Origin: Zeus faber
Taxonomy: Eukaryota; Chordata; Actinopteri; Zeiformes; Zeidae
NCBI GenBank assembly: GCA_960531495.1
Contig: OY482855.1
Location: 1,116,001-1,180,000, forward strand
DNA: 64,000 nucleotides
Reading direction: 5' to 3'
The translations under genes were made by a program, and so were the position numbers. The notes beneath the pieces were generated by a model. That model had not been told where the DNA came from. It searched no databases and saw nothing but the letters and a program-made list of their open reading frames with translations. This document shows, one piece after another, positions 10,667-21,500 of this stretch (positions are counted from its first letter, which is position 1; each line of letters opens with the position of its first letter).

Positions 10667-12996
10667 TCTGTCACTGTCACACAGAGTAATGACTGTAGCT
10701 TTTAACCAATTCGCCTTTTTTCGACGTTTAAATCAGCTGAAAATGCATTTTTTCCCACATGTGCACACTATGATGAAAATGATCATAACTCCACAAATAC
10801 ATGTTAGATGGGCATAGAAATCTGTGAGAAACATTTAAGAAGCACATAATAGTTCATCATATTAATTTAATTTCTATGCTGTACTGCAGCATTCTGAATC
10901 ATTCACCTCTGAAGAGACAATGGTTCAGTGTTTCTCTAATTCAGCTAGACAGCAAACCGTCCAAAGTTCTGAAAATTATCATAACTCGAAAAATTCATGT
11001 TAGATGGGCTTAAAACTCTGTGAGAAACACTTATGGACCACATAATAGTTCATCATATTAATCAAATTTCTATGCTGTACTGCAGCATTCTGAACCATTC
11101 ACCTTTGATGAGACAATGGTTCAGTGTTTCAGATTCAGCTAGACAGCAAACCGTCCAAAGTTCTGACGTGATCAAAACTCCACAAATACATGTTAGATGG
11201 GCCTAGAGGTCTGTGAGAAACACTTAAGAAGCACATAATAGTTCCTCATATTAGATTTCAATGGTGTACGGCAGCATTCTGAATCATTCACCTATAAAGA
11301 GACAAAGGTTCGGTGTTTCTCTAATTCAGCTAGACCGCAAATCGTCCAAAGTTCTGAAAATGATCATAACTCGAAAAATACATTTTATATGGGCCTAAAA
11401 CTGTTTGACCAACAACACTTTAGCAGCATATACTAGTTCATCATTGTATTTAAACTGTCTGTCACTGTCACACAGAGTAATGACTGTAGCTTATAACCAA
11501 TTCGCCTTTTCGACGTTTAAATCGGCTGAAAATGCGTTTTTTCCCACATGTGCACACTATGATGAAAATGATCATAACTCGACAAATACATTTTATTTGG
11601 GCCTAAAACTGTTTGACAAACAACACTTTAGCAGCATATACTAGTTCACTATTGTATTTAAACTGTCTGGCACTGTCACACAGAGTAATGACTGAAGTGT
11701 TTAACCAATTCGCCTTTTCGACGTTTAAATCGGCTGAAAATGCGTATTTTCCCACATGTGCACACTATGATCAAAATGATCAAACCCTGACAAATACATT
11801 TTAAATGGGCCTAAAACTGTTTGACATACAACACTTTAGCAGCACATACTAGTTATTCATTGTATTTAAACTGTCTGACACTGTCACACAGAGTAATGAC
11901 TGAAGCTTTAAACCAAATCGCCTTTTCGACGTTTAAATCGGCTGAAAACGCATTTTTTCCCACATGTGCACACTATGATGAAAATGATCATAACTCAACA
12001 AATACATATTAGATGGGCCTAGAACTCTGTGAGAAACACTTAAGAAGGACATAATAGTTCATCATATTAATTACATTTCTATGCTGTACTGCAGCATTCT
12101 GAATCATTCACCGCTGAAGAGACAATGGTTCGGTGTTTCTCTAATTCAGCTAGACAGCAAACCGTTCAAAGTTCTGAAAATGCTCATAACTCAACAAATA
12201 CATGTTGTATGGGACTAAAACTGTTTGACAAACAACACTTTAGCAGCACATACTAGTTCATCATAGTATTTAAACTGAAGTATTTTAATGACTGAAGCAT
12301 TTAACCAATTCGCCTTTTCGATGTTTCAATCGGCTGAAAATGCGTTTTTTCCCACATGTGCACACTATGATGAAAATGATCATAACTCGACAAATACATT
12401 TTAAATGGGCCTAAAACTGTTTGACAAACAACACTTTAGCAGCACATACTAGTTCATCATTGCATTTAAACTGTCTGACACTGTCACACAGAGTAATGAC
12501 TGAAGCTTTTAACCAATTCGCCATTTCGACGTTTAAATATGCTGAAAATGCGGTTTTTCCCACAAGTGCACACTATGATGAAAATGATCAGAACTCCAGA
12601 AATACATGTTAGATGGGCCTAAAACTCTGTGAGAAACACTTAAGAAGCACAAAATAGTTCATCATATAAATTACATTTCTATGCTGTACTGCAGCATTCT
12701 GAATCATTCACCGCTGAAGAGACAATGGTTCGGTGTTTCTCTAATTCAGCTAGACAGCAAACCGTCAAAAGTTCTGAAAATGATCATAACTCCACAAATA
12801 CATGTTAGATGGGCATAGTAATCCGTGAGAAACACTTAAGAAGCACATAATAGTTCATCATTTTAATTAAATTTCTATGCTGTACTGCAGCATTCTGAAT
12901 CATTCACTTATGAAGAGACAATGGTTCGGTGTTTCTCTAACACAGCTAGACAGCAAACCGTTCAAAGTTCTGAAAATGCTCATAACTCGACAAATA

Positions 12997-13394
12997 CATG
13001 TTGTATGGGACTAAAACTGTTTGACAAGCAACACTTTAGCAGCACAGACTAGTTCATCATATTAATTAAATTTCTATGCTGTACTGCAGCATTCTGAATC
13101 ATTCACCTCTGAAGAGACAATGGTTCGGTGTTTCTCTAATTCAGCTAGATACCAAACCGTCCAAAGTTCTGAAAATGATCATAACTCGAAAAATACATGT
13201 TGTATGGGACTAAAACTGTTTGACAAGCAACACTTTAGCAGCACAGACTAGTTCATCATATTAATTAAATTTCTATGCTGTACTGCAGCATTCTGAATCA
13301 TTCACCTCTGAAGAGACAATGGTTCGGTGTTTCTCTAATTCAGCTAGATACCAAACCGTCCAAAGTTCTGAAAATGATCATAACTCGAAAAATA
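12997..13394 (-). repeat. Two tandem A/B hybrid monomers (199 bp each)
   Basis: In each unit (12,997-13,195 and 13,196-13,394) the plus-strand sequence begins as A (GACTAAAACTGTTTGACAAG, then ACTTTAGCAGCACAGACTAG). It switches at TTCATCAT to B (ATTAATTAAATTTCTATGC, TACTGCAGCATTCTGAATC). The switch point is the short block AGTTCATCAT shared by A and B. The two hybrids are nearly identical, so the hybrid itself was tandemly amplified. Confidence 0.9.
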
Positions 13395-14799
13395 CATGTT
13401 AGATGGGCCTAAAACTCTGTGAGAAACACTTATGGGGCTCATAATAGTTCATCATATTAATCAAATTTCTATGCTGTACTGTAGCATTGTGAATCATTCA
13501 CTTATGAAGAGACAATGGTTCGGTGTTTCTCTAATTCAGCTAGACAGCAAACCGTCCAAAGTTCTGAAAATGATCATAACTCCACAAATACATGTTAGAT
13601 GGGTCTAGAACTCTGTGAGAAAAACTGAAGAAGCACATAAAAGTTCATCAAATTAATTAAATTCATATGCTGTACTGCAGCATTCTGAATCATTCACCTC
13701 TGAAGAGACAATGGTTCGGTGTTTCTCTAATTCAGCTAGACAGCAAACCGTCCCAAGTTCTGAAAATGCTCATAGCTCGACAAATACATGTTAGATGGGC
13801 CTAAAACTCTGTGAGAAACACTTATGGAGCACATAATAGTTCATCATATTGATCAAATTGATCAAATTTTAATGCTGTACTGCACCATTCTGAACCATTC
13901 ACCTCTGAAGAGACAATGGTTCGGTGTTTCTCTAATTCAGCTAGACAGCAAACCGTCCAAAGTTCTGAAAATGCTCATAACTCTACAAATACATGTTGTA
14001 TGGGACTAAAACTGTTTGACAAACAACACTTTAGCAGCACATACTTGTTCATCATAGTATTTAAACTGTCTGACACTGTCACACAGAGTAATGACTGAAG
14101 CGTTTAACCAATTCGCCTTTTCGACGTTTAAATCGGCTGAAAATGCGTTTTTTCCCACATGTGCACACTATGATGAAAATGATCATAACTCGACAAATAC
14201 ATTTTATATGGGCCTAAAACTGTTTGACATACAACACTTTAGCAGCTTATACTAGTTCATCATTGTATTTAAACTGTCTGACACTGTCACCGAGAGTAAT
14301 GACTGAAGCTTTTAACCAATTCGCCTTTTCGACGTTTAAATCGGCTGAAAATGCATTTTTCCCCACATGTGCACACTATGATGAAAATTATCATAACTCC
14401 ACAAAAACATGTTAGATGGGTCTAGAAGTCTGTGAGAAACACTTAAGAAGCACATAATAGTTCATCATATTAATTAAATTTCTATGCTGTACTGCAGCAT
14501 TCTGAATCATTCACCTCTGAAGAGACAATGGGTCGGTGTTTCTCTAATTCAGTTAGACAGCAAACCGTCCAAAGTTCTGAAAATTATCATAACTCGAAAA
14601 ATTCATGTTAGATGGGCTTAAAACTCTGTGAGAAACACTTATGGACCACATAATAGTTCATCATATTAATCAAATTTCTATGCTGTACCGCAGCATTCTG
14701 AACCATTCACCTTTGATGAGACAATGGTTCAGTGTTTCTCTAATTCAGCTAGAAAGCAAACCGTTCAAAGTTCTGAAACTGCTCATAACTCGACAAATA

Positions 14800-14998
14800 G
14801 ATGTTGTATGGGAGTAAAACTGTTTGACAAACAACACTTTAGCAGCACAGACTAGTTCATCATATTAATTACATTTCTATGCTGTACTGCAGCATTCTGA
14901 ATCATTCACCTCTGAAGAGACAATGGTTCGGTGTTTCTCTAATTCAGCTAGACAGCAAACCGTCCACAGTTCTGAAAATGATCATAACTCCACAGATA
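14800..14998 (-). repeat. Third A/B hybrid monomer
   Basis: This unit has the same A-to-B switch at AGTTCATCAT as the hybrids near 13.0-13.4 kb, but with its own substitutions (AATAGATG at the start, TTAATTACATTTC after the switch). It lies about 1.4 kb from the other two, so the hybrid type spread within the right arm or arose more than once. Confidence 0.85.
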
Positions 14999-15663
14999 CA
15001 TGTTAGATGGTTCTAGAACTCTGTGAGAAAAAACTTAAGAAGCACATAATAGTTCATCAAATTAATCAAATTTCTATGCTGTACTGCACCATTCTGAATC
15101 ATTCACCGCTGAAGAGACAATGGTTCGGTGTTTCTCTAATTCAGCTAGACAGCAAACCATCAAAAGTTCTGAAAATGATCGTAACTCCACAAATACATGT
15201 TATATGGGACTAAAACTGTTTGACAAACAACACTTTAGCAGCACAGACTAGTTAGTCATAGTATTCAAACTGTCTGACACTGTCACACAGAGTAATGACT
15301 GAAGCGTTTAACCTATTCGCCTTTTCGACGTTTAAATCGTTTGAAAATTTGTTTTTTCCCACATGTGCACACTATGATGAAGATGATCATAACTCGACAA
15401 ATACATGTTGTATGGGACTAAAACTTTTTGACAAGCAACACTTTAGCATCACATACTTGTTCCTCATAGTATTTAAACTGTCTGACACTGTCACACAGAG
15501 TAATGACTGTCTGAAAATGATCATAACTCGAAAAATACATGTTAGATGGGCCTAAAACTGTGAGAAACACTTATGGAGCACATAATAGTTCATCATATTA
15601 ATCATCATATTATGTACTGCAGCATTCTGAACCATTCACCTTTGATGAGACAATGGTTCGGTA

Positions 15664-16604
15664 TTGAAAGAAAGATTGAATGATTGAAAGAAATGTAGAT
15701 TGAAATAAAGAATGAAAGAAAGATTTGAAGTAAGAATGAAATATTGAAAGAAAGATTTTAGGAAAGGTTGACAGACTGAAAGAAAGAATGAAAGATTGAA
15801 AGAAAGATTGAAAGATTGAAAGAAATATTGAAAGAAAGAGAATTTGAAAGTAAGAAAGATTGAAAGAAAGATTGAAAGTAATAAAGATTGAAAGAAAGAA
15901 TAAAAGAAAAATTGAAAGATTGAAAGATTGAAAGATTGAAAGATTGAAAGAAAGATTGAAAGAAAGATTTAACGAAAATTGAAAGACTGAAAGTAAGAAT
16001 GAAAGAAAGATTGAAAGTTTGAAAGAAAGAATGAAAGAATTAAAGAAAGATTGAAAGAAATATTGAAAGAAAGAATAAAAGATTGAAAGAAAGAATGAAA
16101 GAATGAAAGAAATACTGAAAGAAAGAAAGATTGAAAGTAAGAACGATTGAAAGAAAGATTTATAGAAAGATTGAAAGACTGAAAGAAAGAATGAAAGATT
16201 GAAAGAAATATTAAAAGAAAGAGAGATTGAAAGATTAAAAGATTGAAAGAAAGATTGAAAGTAATAAAGATTGAAAGAAAGAATGGAGGAATAATTGAAA
16301 GATTGAAAGAAAAAATGAAAGAATTAAAGAAAGATTGTAAGAAATATTGAAAGAAAGATTGAAAGAAAGAATGAAAGAAAGATTGTAAGAAAGAATGAAA
16401 GTAAGAAAGAAATATTGAAAGATTGAAAGAAATATTGAAAGAAAGAAAGATTGAAAGTAAGAACGATTGAAAGAAAGATTGAAAGAAAGACTGAAAGCTT
16501 GAAAGAAAGAATGAAAGAAAGATTTTAAGAAAGGTTGAAAGACTGAAAGAAAGAATGAAAGATTGAAAGAAAGAATGATAGAACGATTGAAAGAAAAAAT
16601 GAAA
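15664..16604. repeat. Proximal part of the tetranucleotide array, no recognised long duplication
   Basis: Irregular mixtures of GATTGAAA, GAAAGAAA and GAATGAAA modules adjoin the satellite. By eye I do not match this part over a long stretch to another part of the window. No gene or RNA signal is seen. Confidence 0.7.
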
Positions 16605-18505
16605 GAATGATAGAAAGATTGAAAGATTGAAAGAAAGATTGAATGTTTGAAAGAAAGATTGAAAGTATTAAAGATCGAAAGAAATATTTAAAGAAAGATT
16701 GAAAGATTGAAAGAAAGAATGAAATAACGATTGAAAGAAAGAATGAAAGAATGAAAGAAATATTGAAAGATTGAAAGAAATATTGAAAGAAAAAGAGATT
16801 GAAAGATTAAAAGATTGAAAGAAAGATTGAAAGTGATGAAGTTTGAAAGAAAGAATGAAGGAAAAACTGAAAGATTGAAATACTGAAAGAATGAATGAAA
16901 GATTGATTGAAAGATTGAATGAAAAAATGAAAAACTTAAAGAAAGATTGAAAGAAATATTGAAAGATAGATTGAAAGATTGAAAGAAAGAAAGATTGAAA
17001 GAAAGAATGAAAGAAAGATTGTAAGAAAGAATGAAAGTAAGAAAGAAAGATTGAAATATTGAAAGAAATATTGAAAGAAAGAAAGATTGAAACTAAGAAC
17101 GATTGAAAGAAAGATTGAAAGAAAGATTGAAAGCTTGAAAGAAAGATTGAAAGAAAGATTTTAAGAAAGGTTGAAAGACTGAAAAAAAGAATGAAAGATT
17201 GAAAGAAAGAATGAAAGAATGAAAGAAAGATTGAAAGATTGAAAGAAATATTGAAAGAAAGAGAGAATGAAAATAAGAAAGATTGAAAGAAAGATTGAAA
17301 GTAATAAAGATTGAAAGAAATAACAAAAGAAAGATTGAAAGAAAGAATGAAAGAAAGATTGAACGATTGGAAGAAATTTTGAAAGATAGAAAAATTTAAA
17401 GTAAGAAAGATTGAAAGAAAGAATCAAAGAAAGATTGAAAGATTGAAAGATTGAAAGAAAGATTGAATGTTTGAAAGAAAGATTGAAAGTATTAAAGATC
17501 AAAAGAAATATTTAAAGAAAGATTGAAAGATTGAAAGAAAGAATGAAATAACGATTGAAAGAAAGAATGAAAGAATGATAGAAAGATTGAAAGATTGAAA
17601 GAAAGATTGAATGTTTGAAAGAAAGATTGAAAGTATTAAAGATCGAAAGAAATATTTAAAGAAAGATTGAAAGATTGAAAGAAAGAATGAAATAACGATT
17701 GCAAGAAAGAATGAAAGAATGAAAGAAAAATTGAAAGATTGAAAGAAATATTGAAAGAAAGAGAGATTGAAAGATTACAAGATTGAAAGAAAGATTGAAA
17801 GTGATGAAGTTTGAAAGAAAGAATGAAGGAAAAACTGAAAGATTGAAATACTGAAAGAATGAATGAAAGATTGATTGAAAGATTGAATGAAAAAATGAAA
17901 AACTTAAAGAAAGATTGAAAGAAATATTGAAAGATAGATTGAAAGATTGAAAGAAAGAAAGATTGAAAGAAAGAATGAAAGAAAGATTGTAAGAAAGAAT
18001 GAAAGTAAGAAAGAAAGATTGAAATATTGAAAGAAATATTGAAAGAAAGAAAGATTGAGCTAAGAACGATTGAAAGAAAGATTGAAAGAAAGATTGAAAG
18101 CTTGAAAGAAAGATTGAAAGAAAGATTTTAAGAAAGGTTGAAAGACTGAAAAAAAGAATGAAAGATTGAAAGAAAGAATGAAAGAATGGAAGAAAGATTG
18201 AAAGATTGAAAGACATATTGAAAGAAAGAGAGAATGAAAATAAGAAAGATTGAAAGAAAGATTGAAAGTAATAAAGATTGAAAGAAATAACAAAAGAAAG
18301 ATTGAAAGAAAGAATGAAAGAAAGATTGAACGATTGGAAGAAATTTTGAAAGATAGAAAAATTTAAAGTAAGAAAGATTGAAAGAAAGAATGAAAGAAAG
18401 ATTGAAAGATTGAAAGATTGAAAGGAAGATTGAATGTTTGAAAGAAAGATTGAAAGTATTAAAGATCGAAAGAAATATTTAAAGAAAGATTGAAAGATTG
18501 AAAGA
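16605..18505. repeat. Tandem duplication of about 967 bp within the array
   Basis: The landmark GAATGATAG at 16,605 recurs at 17,573, and the stretch 17,093-17,326 recurs at 18,060-18,293, giving an offset of 967-968 bp. Shared rare variants include AATGAAATAACGATTG, GTATTAAAGATC and AACTTAAAGAAAG. A few substitutions separate the copies (GAAACTAAG versus GAGCTAAG, GAATGAAAG versus GAATGGAAG). The match ends near 18,505. Confidence 0.85.
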
Positions 18506-21500
18506 AAAAATGAAAAACTTAAAGAAAGATTGAAAGAAATATTGAAAGACAGATTGAAAGATTGAAAGAAAGAAAGATTGAAAGAAAGAATGAAAGAAAG
18601 ATTGTAAGAAAGAATGAAATATTGAAAGAAAGAATGAAAGAAAGACTGAAAAAAACAAAGAAAGATTGAAAGAAATAAAGATTTAAAGAAAAAAAGATTT
18701 AAAGAAAGATTGAAAGACTAAAAGTAAGAATGAAAAAAAAGATTGAAAGAAAGATTGAAAAAAGAAAGAAAGATTGAAAGAAAGATTAAAAGAAAGAATG
18801 AAAGTTTGAAAGAAAGATTGAAAGAAAGATTGAAAGAAAGATTGAAAGACTGAAAGAAAAAATGAAAGAAAGATTAAAAGAGAGATTGAAAGATTGAAAG
18901 ATTGAAAGAAGGAATGAAAGAAAGATTGAATGATTGAAAGATTGAAATAAAGAATGAAAGATTGAAAGTAAGAATAAAAGAACGATTGAAAGAAAGAATG
19001 AAAGAATGAAAGAAAGATTGAAAGATTGAAAGAATATTGAAAGAAAGAGAGAATGAAAGTAAGAACAATTGAAAGAAAGATTGAAAGTAAAAAAGATTGA
19101 AAGAAAGAATGAAAGAAAAATTGAAAGATTGAAAGATTGAAAGAAAGATTTAAAGAAAGATTTAAAGAAAGATTGAAAGACTGGAAGAAAGAATGAATAA
19201 AAGAATTAAAGAAAGATTGAAAGATTGAAAGATTGAAAGATTGAAAGAAAGATTGAAAAAAGAATGATTGAAAGAAAGAAAGATTTAAAGAATGAAAGAT
19301 TTAAAGAAAGATTGAAAGACTAAAAGTAAGAATGAAAAAAAAGAATGAAAGCAAGATTGAAAGATTGAAAGATTGAAGGAAAGAATGAAAGATTGAAAGA
19401 AAGAATGAAAGAATGAAAGATAGATTGAAAGACTGAAAGAAATATTGAAAGAAGGAGAGAATGAAAGTAAGAAAGATTGAATGAAAAATTGAAAGATTGA
19501 AAGATTGAAAGATTGAAAGATTGAAAGAAATACTGAAAGAAAGAAAGAAAGATTGAAAGTAAGAACGATTGAAAGAAAGCTTGAAACGAAAGATTGAAAG
19601 AAAGAATGAAAGAAAGATTGAAAGATTGAACGATTGAAAGACAGAATGAAAGATTGAAAGAAAGAATAAAAGAACGATTGAAAGAAAGAATGAAAGAATG
19701 AAAGAAAGATTGAAAGATTGAAAGAATATTGAAAGAAAGAGAGAATGAAAGTAAGAAAGATTGAAAGAAAGATTGAAAGTAAAAAAGATTGAAAGAAAGA
19801 ATGAAAGAAAAATTGAAAGATTGAAAGATTGAAAGAAAGATTTAAAGAAAGATTTAAAGAAAGATTGAAAGACTGAAAGAAAGAATGAATAAAAGAATTA
19901 AAGAAAGATTGAAAGATCGAAAGATTGAAAGATTAAAAGAAAGATTGAAAAAAGAATGATTGAAAGAAAGAAAGATTTAAAGAATGAAAGATTTAAAGAA
20001 AGATTGAAAGACTAAAAGTAAGAATGAAAGAAAGAGAGAATGAAAGTAAGAAAGATGGAAAGAAAAATTGAAAGATTGAAAGATTGAAAGAAAGAATTAA
20101 AGAAAGATTGAAGAAAGAAAGATTTAAAGAAAAAAAGATTTAAAGAAAGATGGAAAGACTAAAAGTAAGAATGAAAAAAAAGATTGAAAGAAAGATTGAA
20201 AAAAGAAAGAAAGATTGAAAGAAAGATTGAAAGAAAGATTGAAAGAAAGAATGAAAGTTTGAAAGAAAGATTGAAAGAAAGATTGAAAGACTGAAAGAAA
20301 AAATGAAAGAAAGATTAAAAGAGAGATTGAAAGATTGAAAGATTGAAAGAAAGAATGAAAGATTGAAAGAAAGAATGAAAGAATGAATGAAAGATTAAAA
20401 GATTGAAAGAAATATTGAAAAAAAGAAAGATTGAAAGTAAGAAAAATTGAAAGAATGAATGAAAGAAACAAAAAAAGACTGATAAAAAGAAAGAAAGTTT
20501 GAGAGATCAAAATATTTAAAGAAAGAAAGATTGAAAGAAAGGTTGAAAGATAGAATGAAAGAAAGATTGAAAGTTGTAAAGAAAGATTGAAAGAAAGATT
20601 GAAAGAAAGATTGAAAGACTAAAAAAAAGAATGAAAGAAAGATTGAAAGGTTGAAAGAAAGAATGAAAGAATGAAAGAAAGATTGAAAGATTGAAAGAAA
20701 GATTGGAAGAAAGAATGAAAGTATGAAAGAAAGATTGAAAGATCGAAGGAAAGATTGAAAGAACGATTGAAAGAATGAAAGAAAGATTGAAAGCTTGAAA
20801 GAAAGATTGAAAGAAAGATTTTAAGAAAGGTTGAAAGACTGAAAGAAAGAATTAAAGAAAGAATGATTGAAAGATTGAAAGAAAGAATGAAAGATTGAAA
20901 GAAAGAATATAAGAACGATTGAAAGAAAGATTGAAAGTAAGATTGAAAGTTTGAAAGAAAGATTGAAAGAAAAATTGAAAGAAAGATTGAAAGACTGAAG
21001 GAAAGAATGAGTGAAAGATTGAAAGAAAGATTAAAAGAAAAAAAGATTGAAAGTATTAAAGACTGAAAAAAATATTGAAAGAAAGATTGAAAGATTGAAA
21101 GATAGAATGAAAGAAAGATTGAAAGATTGAAAGATTGAAAGAAAGAATTAAAGAAAGATTGAAAGACTGAAAAAAATATTGAAAGAAAGATTGAAAGATT
21201 GAAAGATAGAATGAAAGAAAGATTGAAAGATTGAAAGATTGAAAGAAAGAATGAAAGAAAGATTGAAAGACTGAAAGAAAGAATGAAAGAAAGATTGAAA
21301 GTGCGAAAGAAAGAATGAAAGAATTAAAGAAAGATTGAAAGAAAGAATGAAAGATTGAAAGAAAGAATGAAAGTAATAAAGATTAAAAGAAGGAATGAAG
21401 GAAAAATTGAATGTTTGAAAGACTGAAAGAATGAATGAAAGAAAGCTTGAAAGAAAGATTGAAAGAAAGATTTTAAGAAAGGTTGAAAGAATGAAAGAAA

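Larger units (their letters stand above)
10667..15663 (-). repeat. Right satellite arm: same A/B satellite, inverted orientation
   Basis: From CTATCTGTCACTGTCACACA onward the sequence is the reverse complement of the left-arm monomers, for example TTTTTTCCCACATGTGCACA for A and ATGCTGTACTGCAGCAT for B. Monomer boundaries (AAATACATG) fall near 10,801, 10,996, 11,189, 11,380, 11,589, 11,797 and 12,005, again giving 208 bp for A and about 191-195 bp for B. Units are visibly more divergent from each other than in the left arm and the order is less regular. The arm starts inside an A monomer and ends inside a B monomer (…AATGGTTCGGT), so neither edge coincides with a monomer boundary. Confidence 0.95.

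Noticed and set aside
7651..10689. Overlapping Lys/Tyr/Asn-rich frames (70-140 codons) in the minisatellite.
   Set aside because: The 59-bp and 36-bp steps shift frame at each linker, and similar peptides appear in all three frames, which is the signature of a non-coding tandem repeat.
1450..15663. Possible CENP-B box in the A monomer (TTTCGACGTTTAAATCGG on one strand).
   Set aside because: The essential core positions of the CENP-B box (TTCG-N4-A-N2-CGGG) are not met. The A and the CGGG are missing at the required spacing.
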